12,074 nt of DNA from Clostridiaceae bacterium (lineage in GTDB: Bacteria > Bacillota > Clostridia > DSM-8532), in the NCBI GenBank assembly GCA_025361665.1, contig JANYKF010000180.1, positions 1 to 12,074 on the forward strand, read 5' to 3'. A program made the translations under genes and the position numbers. Every line of letters starts with the position of its first letter. Within the stretch, counting starts at the first letter, position 1. Below the pieces are notes generated by a model. The model saw nothing but the letters and a program-made list of their open reading frames with translations. It was not told the origin of the DNA and ran no database searches. Positions 1-7,236 of the stretch are shown piece by piece.

Positions 1-1
1 G

Positions 2-28
2 CCTCCACCACCTCCACCACCTCCACCA
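2..28 (+). repeat. 9-bp tandem repeat encoding poly-proline, at least 3 copies
   Basis: CCTCCACCA is repeated exactly three times (2-10, 11-19, 20-28) and then continues as CCG. It is in frame with the SLH protein and encodes Pro-Pro-Pro per unit. The array touches the window edge, so the full copy number is unknown. Such exact short repeats can expand or contract by slippage and change linker length without a frameshift. Confidence 0.85.
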
Positions 29-1366
29 CCGGTTGTCATGCCACCACCGGTCAGTCCGTTGCCGGTTGCAGCAGTCCCGCCGATCGCATCTCCTGAAGCC
101 ACGCCGACTCCTTCGCCGACTCCGGCGCCTGCTCCGGAACCCGAGCAGACTGCCGTGCCCCCGAGCCCAACACCTGCCCCTGTCCCGAAGGAAGTGGTGG
201 TTGCCATTGTCAGCGCCCCTGCTGTTTCCAATGCAAATACGGGCATCAGTGAAGCCATTGTTTCTTCAGCGGTTTTGGATGGCATGGTCTTGAAGGCGAT
301 GGCGAAAGAAATGGCCGCCACTGAAAAGGCCATTGTTGAAATCAAGGTGTCAACAGCGCCCGAAACCACTTCGGTCTCCGTCTTGCTGCCAGGGGAAGCA
401 TTCTCAAAAATAGGTGCTGATGCAGCATTGTCCATCAGGATTACCACAGGCATCGGTTCCGTCACGTTCGATGCAAAGGCCATTGCGGCCATTGCCAGCC
501 AGGGGGCTGGTGCCTTTAGAATTGGCATTGTCAAGGCGGATGTCAAAGGCCTTTCCGCCAAGATGCAGCAAGAACTAAAGGGAAGGCCGGTCTTTCGTTT
601 CACTGTTTCTTCAGGAAACACGCAGATATCATCCTTTGGCGGCTCAACAGCCATGGTCTCCGTTCCATATGTCTTGCAAAAAGGTGAATCTGCTGAGTCC
701 ATTGTCGTATATTTTGTGTCGGATGCCGGCATCCTGACGCCTGCGATGGGGAAATACGATGCGGCTTCCGGCACCGTGAAGTTCGAGACTTCGCATTTCT
801 CCGCATATGCCATCCTGAACAAAGATGTGAAGTTTACCGATGTAAACAGCACGGATTCATATGTCAGGGCAGTTAGATTCGTGGCGGCCAGGGGGATTGC
901 ACTCGGAACCGGAAACGGCATGTTCAGCCCGAAATCAGGCATTACACGCGGAGATTTCATGGTCATGCTGCTGAAAGCATACGGCATATCACCGGAAGCG
1001 GCTGGTGCCGTGAATTTCCTCGATGCGGGGAACACATACTATACCGGCTATATCGCCGCGGCAAAGAAACTTGGAATCACAGGCGGCATTGGAGGAAACA
1101 AATACGCGCCGAAACAGGGCATCACCAATCAGGAGATCGCAATGCTCGCCTACCGAACCATTGCGATTCTCGGCAAACCGTTGGCAACAAGCAGCGTGGA
1201 ACTGACGAAGTTCTCCGACTCCGGCAAGATTGCCCCGTGGGCAACCGTGGCTTATAGAGCATTGGCGAAGGCAGGTGCTGTCGGGGCAAACGCCGCCACA
1301 TTGAAACCGACCCTCAATGCAACGCGGGCCGATATGGCGGTCATGCTCTATTCGCTTTTGAGGTAA
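2..1366 (+). CDS. SLH-domain cell-surface protein, C-terminal part (5' truncated by window edge)
   Basis: The frame is open from base 2, so the real start lies upstream; the ATG at 38 is internal to a proline tract. Visible order: poly-proline (about 2-52), a Pro/Ala/Thr/Glu linker to about 190, a roughly 210-residue Ala/Val-rich region, then three SLH repeats. SLH1 begins FTDVNSTDSYVRAV near 832, SLH2 FLDAGNTYYTGYI near 1014, and SLH3 FSDSGKIAPWA near 1210. Each carries the family's later GxFxPxxxxTRxEF-like half (for example GMFSPKSGITRGDF). The segment just before SLH1, ending HFSAYAI, is typical of Firmicutes surface proteins that precede SLH repeats. By family knowledge, SLH triplets bind pyruvylated secondary cell-wall polymer, so the protein should be exported and wall-anchored; the signal peptide would be off-window. 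The Pro-rich stretch probably acts as a spacer. The function of the N-terminal part is unknown. Confidence 0.9.
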   Translation, partial: PPPPPPPPPPVVMPPPVSPLPVAAVPPIASPEATPTPSPTPAPAPEPEQTAVPPSPTPAPVPKEVVVAIVSAPAVSNANTGISEAIVSSAVLDGMVLKAMAKEMAATEKAIVEIKVSTAPETTSVSVLLPGEAFSKIGADAALSIRITTGIGSVTFDAKAIAAIASQGAGAFRIGIVKADVKGLSAKMQQELKGRPVFRFTVSSGNTQISSFGGSTAMVSVPYVLQKGESAESIVVYFVSDAGILTPAMGKYDAASGTVKFETSHFSAYAILNKDVKFTDVNSTDSYVRAVRFVAARGIALGTGNGMFSPKSGITRGDFMVMLLKAYGISPEAAGAVNFLDAGNTYYTGYIAAAKKLGITGGIGGNKYAPKQGITNQEIAMLAYRTIAILGKPLATSSVELTKFSDSGKIAPWATVAYRALAKAGAVGANAATLKPTLNATRADMAVMLYSLLR

Positions 1367-1368
1367 TG

Positions 1369-3345
1369 CTATACACCTCTGGGCCTTTGCTTCAATGGCT
1401 TGCTGAGGAAGGAAGAACTCTCGAAAGGCCCTGGCTGTTCAGCTGCGCGCCCCTGATAATTGGATTCGGGAACATCACGCTTCGGTTCCGGGCTGCCGGC
1501 AGCCTGGCTTTGAACATCCTTGCCTGAGGTGCTGGAACTGCGTCCGATACCTGAGGTGCCGGAATTGCGTCCGCTGCCTGGGGTGCCGGAACTGCGTCCG
1601 ATGCCGGCAGCCTGGCTTTGAACATCCTTGCCTGGGGTGCTGGAACTGCGTCCGATGCCGGGGGTGCCGGAATTGCGTCCGCTGCCCGTGGAATTCGTGA
1701 TGCGTCCACTGCCGGAACTGCCGGTACTTCCAGTGCGTCGGCCACGCCCGCCATCCAAAAGCCGCGCCATCCTTTCAAATTCTTCCGGAGCGGGACCGCT
1801 TTTCCGATTGCCGGCCACCCGTAGCGAACCGTCCAAACCGGTATCACTGGGGCTGACGGCATTTCTTGTGTCACCCGTACCGGAACCGGCATGCGTAACG
1901 CGAGAGGAGGATGCCGACCTTTGCAGGTCCTGGCCGCGTACCTGTCGGGTTTCATCAGCAGCTTCCCGGGCCTCGATTTGATTTCGTACTTCCCTGGGGG
2001 TGCTCGTGGTTCTGGCTTTTCGTGGAATACGGGTTTCTGCGGGCCCGGAAACATTACCCGGAATGCGTGGACTTCGGGTATCCACACTCTCGGAGCGATC
2101 CTGCGCCAGACGCTGGCCCCGTGAATCGCGCGGTACCGCGACATTTCTTCCGTTGCGCCCACGACCGGATCCGCCGGCCGGTTCCGGCGGATCGGTCTCG
2201 ACATACTTGTCAAGCGGCCATGGATGCTCATGCATGACGGGCACCTGTCTGCCGATGAGTTTCTGGATATCTTTCAGGCAGACTTTCTCTGCCTCATCGC
2301 AGAATGATATGGCCACACCACCCAAACCTGCCCGGCCTGTTCGACCGATGCGGTGGATATAGGTCTCGGGAACATTTGGCAAATCGTAGTTCACCACGTG
2401 CGTCAGTTCGTCGATGTCGATGCCGCGGGCCGCAATGTCCGTGGCGACGAGGACCCGGATTTTCTTCGCCTTGAATTGGTTGAGGGCAGCCTGGCGGTTG
2501 TTTTGGGACTTGTCGCCATGAATAGCCGCTACCGGTATTTCAGCCTTCGCCAGATCCTTTGTGATGCGGTCCGCGCCATGTTTGGTACGGGAAAAGACCA
2601 GAACCGAGGCAAGATTCGGACTTTTCAGCAGCTCGATCAGCAATAGGCGCTTATCTTTCTTTCCAACAAAATAGAGGGATTGCTCGATGATTTCAACGAT
2701 GGATGAATCAGGAGTGACAGAGACATTGGCAGGGTCTGTCAGGAGTTTGTCCGCCAACCTGATGATTTCCGGAGGCATGGTGGCCGAAAACAGCATGTTT
2801 TGCCGAATCTCCGGCAGCATGCCGATGATGCGCCTGACGTCCGGAGCGAAACCCATGTCGAGCATGCGGTCGGCCTCATCCAGAACAAAGATTTCGACAT
2901 GATGGAGCTCGATAAATTTCTGACCAATCAAATCCAGCAATCGGCCAGGGGTTGCGACCAGAATGTCGACGCCTGCTTTCAAGGTGTTCGTCTGTGCGAC
3001 CTGGGAAACACCACCGAAAACTACAGTGGTTTTCAAGGGGAGATGCCTTCCGTATGCCTCGAGGCTTTCGCTGATCTGCACGGCAAGTTCACGGGTAGGG
3101 GTGAGGATGAGTGCGCGAATGGCTTTTTTGTGGGTGGCTGCCATTTTGCGTTCTGAGAGCAGCTGCAGGATGGGGATGGCGAAGGCAGCTGTTTTCCCAG
3201 TTCCCGTCTGGGCACAGCCAATCAGGTCGCGCTTGCCCAGCAGGATGGGTATGGTTTGTTCCTGAATGGGCGTAGGAATTTCATACCCCTCTTCCTTCAC
3301 GGCTTGCAGGATGGGGGCGATGATGTTCAGTTCGTCGAATCGCAA
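1369..3345 (-). CDS. RhlE-type DEAD-box ATP-dependent RNA helicase with long repetitive tail
   Basis: An RNA-unwinding ATPase of 658 residues. All core motifs are present in order: Q motif (GYEIPTPIQEQ, about 20-30), AQTGTGKT 45-52, PTRELAVQ 83-90, TPGR 132-135, DEAD 156-159, SAT 187-189, ATDIAARGID 301-310 and HRIGRTGRAG 331-340. The core ends near residue 375. The remaining 280 or so residues are Arg/Gly/Ser-rich and probably disordered, which is long for a RhlE protein; they end in nonapeptide repeats. The start is TTG at 3345, chosen because AAGGAG (3357-3352) sits 6 nt upstream and the frame begins MRFDELNI, as expected for this family. The gene is monocistronic and converges on the SLH gene with only two bases between stop codons; I see no separate terminator. 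Likely roles are ribosome assembly, RNA turnover or cold adaptation, by family knowledge only. Confidence 0.95.
   Translation of the reverse strand: MRFDELNIIAPILQAVKEEGYEIPTPIQEQTIPILLGKRDLIGCAQTGTGKTAAFAIPILQLLSERKMAATHKKAIRALILTPTRELAVQISESLEAYGRHLPLKTTVVFGGVSQVAQTNTLKAGVDILVATPGRLLDLIGQKFIELHHVEIFVLDEADRMLDMGFAPDVRRIIGMLPEIRQNMLFSATMPPEIIRLADKLLTDPANVSVTPDSSIVEIIEQSLYFVGKKDKRLLLIELLKSPNLASVLVFSRTKHGADRITKDLAKAEIPVAAIHGDKSQNNRQAALNQFKAKKIRVLVATDIAARGIDIDELTHVVNYDLPNVPETYIHRIGRTGRAGLGGVAISFCDEAEKVCLKDIQKLIGRQVPVMHEHPWPLDKYVETDPPEPAGGSGRGRNGRNVAVPRDSRGQRLAQDRSESVDTRSPRIPGNVSGPAETRIPRKARTTSTPREVRNQIEAREAADETRQVRGQDLQRSASSSRVTHAGSGTGDTRNAVSPSDTGLDGSLRVAGNRKSGPAPEEFERMARLLDGGRGRRTGSTGSSGSGRITNSTGSGRNSGTPGIGRSSSTPGKDVQSQAAGIGRSSGTPGSGRNSGTSGIGRSSSTSGKDVQSQAAGSPEPKRDVPESNYQGRAAEQPGPFESSSFLSKPLKQRPRGV
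1494..1685 (-). repeat. 108-bp tandem repeat (4 x 27 bp) in helicase tail
   Basis: Bases 1494-1577 recur at 1602-1685 with a 108-bp period and few differences. Inside this there is a 27-bp sub-period. In protein it reads as consecutive nonapeptides each starting with Gly: GSGRNSGTP, GIGRSSSTP, GKDVQSQAA, GIGRSSGTP, GSGRNSGTS, GIGRSSSTS, GKDVQSQAA. The higher-order unit is therefore three GxGRxSxTx blocks plus one GKDVQSQAA block. Units are multiples of three bases, so copy number can vary without breaking the frame. Confidence 0.9.
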
Positions 3346-3491
3346 TGGGTTCTCCTTTTGGCACCTGTCCGGGGTGCGGATTCAATGAATCGAGAAGCCG
3401 GACGCGGCTTGCCATCGAAAGCGGACATAATGCCCGCGAAAAGGTTATCAGGCATCGATTCACACATTTTGTAGGGAACGATTTTTTCCCT
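3346..3491 (-). promoter_or_regulatory. Long structured 5' leader of the helicase gene (candidate cis-regulatory RNA)
   Basis: If transcription starts from the -10 box at 3503-3498, the helicase mRNA has a leader of about 145 nt rich in self-complementarity. An outer 8-bp stem (3455-3462 with 3386-3393, TGAATCGA/TCGATTCA) encloses two hairpins: 3432-3437 with 3421-3426 (6 bp with one G-U, loop 5) and 3405-3410 with 3395-3400 (6 bp, tetraloop). That is a three-way-junction layout. The 3' arm of the outer stem can pair instead with 3379-3384 (GATTCA-A-TGAATC), a mutually exclusive fold. A further 5-bp hairpin (3373-3377 with 3361-3365) lies just before the Shine-Dalgarno sequence. The pairings are seen in the sequence; the leader's existence and function are inference. 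No known riboswitch family is recognised. Confidence 0.4.
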
Positions 3492-3497
3492 CACCCC

Positions 3498-3506
3498 ATT
3501 ATACCA
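3498..3506 (-). promoter_or_regulatory. Extended -10 promoter element for helicase gene
   Basis: The minus strand reads TGGTATAAT here: a perfect TATAAT preceded by the TGn extension. No good -35 hexamer lies 16-18 bp upstream, as is common for extended -10 promoters. The predicted start is near 3491. This would give an unusually long leader before the TTG start at 3345. Confidence 0.5.
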
Positions 3507-3776
3507 CAGAAAGGCAACTCGGTGGTTCCGCTCTTCTGCCAAACTGCCCTACTGCCAAACTGTCCTTCTGCAAAAACAATCTGCCCGGAATGGGTGGCAT
3601 GCCGGAAAGCCGGTTGTACAAGCGGCCATGGACAAAATATTCGTATTATTGTGGAGCATCATTGTATGAATACCCGACGCTTCCATGATACATTGGAATC
3701 CTCATGTTGCTCAAGCGCAACATGCGCAGCGATACAAATACGGCAAGGCCGTAAACGCATGCCATACAAAATTTAT
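3504..3776. other. Intergenic region between helicase promoter and Gfo/Idh gene
   Basis: About 270 bases without a supportable gene. A plus-strand frame runs open through it into the Gfo/Idh gene, but its translation is Cys/His/Pro-rich with no family resemblance, and the strong ribosome-binding site is at the later ATG. AT-rich stretches occur near 3632-3667 (including TATTAT at 3644-3649), but none is paired with a convincing -35 box, so the promoter of the downstream cluster could not be assigned. Apart from the 16-bp repeat nothing else stands out. Confidence 0.5.
3536..3575 (+). repeat. 16-bp tandem repeat, about 2.5 copies
   Basis: CTGCCAAACTGCCCTA (3536-3551) is followed directly by CTGCCAAACTGTCCTT (3552-3567), with two differences, and by a degenerate half copy CTGCAAAA (3568-3575). 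It is intergenic, just upstream of the helicase -10 box on the minus strand. It could be a regulator-binding array or plain slippage DNA. Confidence 0.6.
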
Positions 3777-3788
3777 GGAGGCCGCATC

Positions 3789-4856
3789 ATGGATATCGGA
3801 AATCAAATATTGATTTATGCCTGCATCGGCGCAGGCGCTATCTCCGACAAGAAGCATCTTGCGCAGTACGGCAAGCTGCCGGGGATTCGCATGGCGGCCA
3901 TTTGCGACATCAGCCGGCCGGCTGCGGAACGAATGGCGGAAAAATACGCAATCGCGCGCGTTTACACCGACTATCGCGCCATGCTGGCAGAGGTGAAGCC
4001 GGACATCGTTTCCATCTGTACGGCAAACCATCTCCACAGGCAGATGGCGATTGACGCACTGGAATCCGGCGCGCATGTGCATCTGGAAAAGCCGGTTGCC
4101 CTCAATGCCGCGGAAGCAGCGGAGATCGTCGCGGCAAGGAACGCATCCGGAAAACAGCTGATGGTTGGCCTCAACAACCGGTTTTCCCCTGAAACCGCAT
4201 ATATGATGCAGTGCATCGGGAACGGATTCTTCGGTGATATCTATCATGCGAAATGCGGATGGAAAAGACGCAACGGTATTCCCGGCAAGGGGGTATGGTT
4301 CACCGACAGGGAAAAATCCGGCGGAGGGCCCCTCATCGATCTCGGCGTGCATTATCTTGACCTGGTCCTGTACTTCATGGGTTTCCCGGAAATCACACGT
4401 GTCAGTGGTGCAACGTACTGCAAATTCGCGGATCAGGATCACAGGCTTCGCCCAGGCTATAAAAATCTGGGCGCCGGTCTTTTCAATGTCGAGGACATGA
4501 CGGTCGGTACCCTGTACACCCGGGATCGCGCAACCGTGCAGTTCGAATTTTCCTGGGCATCCAATATCGAGAAGGAAACAAAGTACTATGAAATCCTGGG
4601 TACGAAGGGCGGTGCTTTTTGGCGTGACGGAGATCTCCGATTGTTCACGGAAATCGCGAAAACCGGCTTGACCCTTTCACCTGATTTGTCCCTGATGCCA
4701 CCGGTTCCAGGTGAATGCGCCCATTTCGTTCATTGCGTGCGGACAGGCAGCCCTGTCGTGGCCCCTGCAGAACAGGGTTTGGCGCTGATGCGCATCATTG
4801 ATGGTCTTTATCAGTCTGCCGCACAGGATTGCGATGTCCGCCTGCAAGCGCTATGA
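3789..4856 (+). CDS. Gfo/Idh/MocA family NAD(P)-dependent oxidoreductase
   Basis: A 355-residue protein, the usual length for this family of sugar and inositol dehydrogenases. The Rossmann fingerprint GAGAIS is at 14-19. The catalytic/nicotinamide-region EKP is at 100-102, and the family's second signature GGGPLIDLGVHYLDL is at 178-192, with conserved Asp184 and His188. The start at ATG 3789 was chosen because GGAGG (3777-3781) lies 7 nt upstream and the Rossmann strand follows at once; a longer open frame reaching back to 3345 is ignored. It is cytoplasmic by sequence, with no signal or membrane segments. It heads a plus-strand cluster with a second Gfo/Idh remnant, a phosphomannose isomerase and a URO-D-family pseudogene, so it probably oxidises a sugar, polyol or sugar acid. 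The exact substrate cannot be told. Confidence 0.93.
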   Translation: MDIGNQILIYACIGAGAISDKKHLAQYGKLPGIRMAAICDISRPAAERMAEKYAIARVYTDYRAMLAEVKPDIVSICTANHLHRQMAIDALESGAHVHLEKPVALNAAEAAEIVAARNASGKQLMVGLNNRFSPETAYMMQCIGNGFFGDIYHAKCGWKRRNGIPGKGVWFTDREKSGGGPLIDLGVHYLDLVLYFMGFPEITRVSGATYCKFADQDHRLRPGYKNLGAGLFNVEDMTVGTLYTRDRATVQFEFSWASNIEKETKYYEILGTKGGAFWRDGDLRLFTEIAKTGLTLSPDLSLMPPVPGECAHFVHCVRTGSPVVAPAEQGLALMRIIDGLYQSAAQDCDVRLQAL

Positions 4857-4899
4857 TTATAAGAATTGAACCCCTGTCGGAGCAACGGAGGAAATCATC

Positions 4900-5094
4900 A
4901 TGATTCGTATCGCAATGATCAGCCAGAGGCATGTTCGCGCCAAAGATTACGCGCGGCAGGTGAAAGAACACCCGAAAGCGTTGCCCTCGCCGATATGCCA
5001 ATGGCTGGATGCCATCCGTGGAAACGGAAAAACCGTGTTCACCCTCCGGGAAGGACATCAGCTGCCTGTGCTGATGGTCACGGTCTATTCATGA
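4900..5094 (+). pseudogene. 64-codon deletion remnant of a second Gfo/Idh-type oxidoreductase
   Basis: GGAGG (4887-4891) sits 8 nt before ATG 4900, so this frame is probably still translated. Its first 27 or so residues (MIRIAMISQRHVRAKDYARQ and on to KEHP) match the start of a Gfo/Idh subfamily, which normally has a W-H-x-H-A motif; here it reads R-H-V-R-A. The last 30 or so residues (DAIRGNG to LPVLMVTVYS) resemble the family's C-terminal helix region, usually an Ala-Ile-Arg segment followed by a Glu-Gly-rich loop and a final helix. About 300 residues in between are missing, fused in frame. The frame stops in an ATGA overlap with the isomerase start. Similarity is judged from memory of the family; a small functional protein is less likely but not excluded. 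Confidence 0.55.
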
Positions 5095-6212
5095 TGGAGA
5101 TTGGATGCAGACCCGTCATGCTGGTCAACAACCGGACGTATCGGGGATATCCCGGTGGCAGGGAACTGATGCGGTTTCGAGGGGAAACAAATCCCGTAGA
5201 CGATTTATGCCCGGAAGCATGGGTGGGATCCACAACGCTCACGAAAGATCATGACCTTCATCCAGGCGGACGGCTCGGACATGCGCAGGCTCGCCTGGAA
5301 AATGGCGATATCATCTATCTGAAGGACTTGGTGGATTCGGATCCGGCAGGGCTTCTCGGGAAGCGGCATGTCGATCGTTTCGGACCGGATACGGCCGTAC
5401 TTGTCAAACTCCTGGACGCCAAGAAACAACTCGGCCTTCAGTGCCATCCGGATCGGGCGTTCGCGAAATCCCATTTTCATTCTGATTACGGCAAGGTGGA
5501 ATGCTGGTATGTGCTGGGCATTCGGGATGATTCACCTGTAACCCCCTATCTGCTGCTTGGATTCCGGGAGGGCATCACGCGCGAGGCATTTGAGATTCTC
5601 TACAGGGCAGGGGACATTCCAGCCATGGAAAAATGGTGTCATAGGATTCCCGCAAAGGTCGGGGACATGTTTCATGTGGGAGCCGGCGTTCCCCATGCCA
5701 TCGGTCCTGGCTGCTTTGTCATCGAAGTGCAGGAACCGTCGGACATCACGGTAGGCGCAAGACCCCATCACATCGGAGATCCGGATGCGGACCGCGCATT
5801 CGACGAGAGGACACTTGGGAGTTACCATTATGACGGCCGGAGTTGGGACGAAAACCTGAAAACCTGGCTCATCCCGCCAACCATTCTGAGAATGGAAACA
5901 GGCGGCATCGAATCCCGTCTGATTGGTTCAGAGCAAACCACATTCTTCGGGGCCACGCGTCTGCGGGTAACCGGCCGGTTTGCACAGCGCGATACCGGTA
6001 CATTCACCATCGTCATCGTTGTCAACGGTGCAGGCGGTCTGGAATTTGACGGTGGCCACATCCATGTCCGGCAAGGGGATGAACTTTTTCTCCCCGCAGG
6101 GCTGAAGAATGCGGTTTGGTCAATGGATTCCGGGAACATGGCCTTTTCCGGAACAGGCGGGACAAAACCTTGTCTGGAAGTAATATGCAGTTATCCGCCC
6201 GACGTAGTCTGA
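5091..6212 (+). CDS. manA: Class I (zinc) mannose-6-phosphate isomerase
   Basis: Interconverts mannose 6-phosphate and fructose 6-phosphate in the cytoplasm. The protein has 373 residues from ATG 5091. The four zinc ligands of type I enzymes can be placed: Gln117 and His119 in QCHPDRAF, Glu137 in KVECWYVL, and His202 in GVPHAIGPG. A second cupin region follows (GGLEFDGGHIHVRQGDELFL near the C terminus). The enzyme therefore looks intact. Start choice is uncertain: ATG 5091 overlaps the stop of the upstream remnant as ATGA and has no good ribosome-binding site of its own; ATG 5094 and ATG 5118 are in-frame alternatives. The frame stays open back to 4866, but that extension runs through the remnant in another frame and is not isomerase-like. 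Its place behind Gfo/Idh genes suggests use on a mannose- or fructose-linked breakdown route. Confidence 0.93.
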   Translation: MMEIGCRPVMLVNNRTYRGYPGGRELMRFRGETNPVDDLCPEAWVGSTTLTKDHDLHPGGRLGHAQARLENGDIIYLKDLVDSDPAGLLGKRHVDRFGPDTAVLVKLLDAKKQLGLQCHPDRAFAKSHFHSDYGKVECWYVLGIRDDSPVTPYLLLGFREGITREAFEILYRAGDIPAMEKWCHRIPAKVGDMFHVGAGVPHAIGPGCFVIEVQEPSDITVGARPHHIGDPDADRAFDERTLGSYHYDGRSWDENLKTWLIPPTILRMETGGIESRLIGSEQTTFFGATRLRVTGRFAQRDTGTFTIVIVVNGAGGLEFDGGHIHVRQGDELFLPAGLKNAVWSMDSGNMAFSGTGGTKPCLEVICSYPPDVV

Positions 6213-6320
6213 AAGCATTGTAGCATTCATCTGATAGTGAGGATGCCTTTGGCTTATCATTTCGGAGGAACCCGATAGAAAATCTGGAGGCCATTGACGA
6301 AAAATCCGGAGGAACTGGAT

Positions 6321-7178
6321 ATGGGAAAAGCCAATGAAAAGATCAAAAGGCTGCGTGCAGTATTGTCTCATCAGGAAGCCGACAGGATCCCGGCTGGAGA
6401 TTTTTTTCTGGACAGGGCACATGATCAAGGTGAGAAAGCAGTTTGGCGCGGACTTTGATCCATAGAGGGCCTATGATCTGGACTACATTGTGATGACGCC
6501 GAACATGGATCCCAAAATCAGCCAGTTTGTCATACTTGAGGAAAACGGGAACGACATCATCTTGAAAACGGGGTTCGGCGCGACGATCAAACGGTCTGGA
6601 ACGGCCCCAATGCCGCATTTTGAAGGTTTTTCCGTTCAGGCGCCGGAAGAGATGGCGGATTTCCGGTTCGACGATCCCTCTGACAGGAGCAGGTTTTTCG
6701 AAGGCGGGGATGACCAGCTCAATTGCGTGGGAGACGCGCTGTCCCGCAATATCCCATCCTGGGATACCCGCGTGGACGTATATGTGGAAGATTTCGCCAT
6801 TTTTGGCTCCGTCTGCGAGGCATATGAATACCTGTTGCGCATCATCGGCACGGAAAACGCCATGTACTGGATGATGGAGGAACCGGAACTGTACAAGGCC
6901 TTTGTCGGACGGACCGGGGATTTCCTCGCGGAATTCCTGAAGGCGCAAATCAAAGCCGGCCAGGGACGGCTTTCCGAAGTCTATATCTGGGGGACATGGC
7001 CTACAGGAACGGCATGCTCTTCAATCCGGCCACATGGCGTGAAATCTTCAAGCCGCAGGTCAAAAGGCTCATCGACATCTGCCATAAGAACGGCCTGATG
7101 GTCGTCTGCCATGTCAGGGCCATGGAAAGCGACGATCCCGATGTTCTGAAAAGAGAAGTGCTGTACAAGCTTGAGTGA
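6321..7178 (+). pseudogene. Uroporphyrinogen-decarboxylase (URO-D) family gene, multiply broken
   Basis: GGAGG (6308-6312) precedes ATG 6321 by 8 nt, and the N terminus (KIKRLRAVLSHQEADRIPAG) is a normal URO-D/corrinoid-methyltransferase-like start. The frame then breaks. A T7 run at 6401-6407 has one T too many to give GDFFWTGH. A TAG at 6463-6465 replaces a residue between FDP and RAYDLDYIV. A long healthy stretch follows (6466-6990, including MTPNMDPKISQF). A G5 run at 6989-6993 has one G too few to give YIWGDMAYRNGM. After CHKNGLMVVCH a block is missing and the text resumes as VRAMESDDPDVLKREVLYKL, which belongs much nearer the C terminus. A TGA ends it at 7178; weak in-frame similarity (GGAAFAHKSSVI) may continue to about 7228. 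An upstream in-frame TTG at 6294 with its own GGAGG is an alternative start. The original substrate is unknown. Confidence 0.85.
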
Positions 7179-7236
7179 TTGGCATGCGAATCCGGAGGAG
7201 CCGCATTTGCACACAAATCCAGCGTGATTGTTTCGT

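Noticed and set aside
1494..1685. Possible CRISPR-like spaced repeat
   Set aside because: The repeat is in coding frame, with a 27/108-bp period and no unique spacers, and encodes nonapeptides.
1392..2237. Several long open frames overlapping the helicase tail on both strands
   Set aside because: They are by-products of GC-rich repetitive DNA; the helicase frame carries the conserved core and continues to the stop.
3345..3788. A 148-codon open extension upstream of the Gfo/Idh gene in the same frame
   Set aside because: Its translation resembles no family, overlaps the helicase promoter and leader, and lacks a supporting ribosome-binding site; the ATG at 3789 has a strong one and begins the Rossmann fold directly.
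4866..5090. N-terminal extension of the phosphomannose isomerase back to 4866
   Set aside because: The residues are not isomerase-like, and the stretch is the better-supported Gfo/Idh remnant read in another frame.
7179..7236. Terminator between the URO-D pseudogene and ecfT
   Set aside because: Only a weak 5-bp hairpin (ATTTG/CAAAT on the minus strand) is visible, with no convincing T-run.
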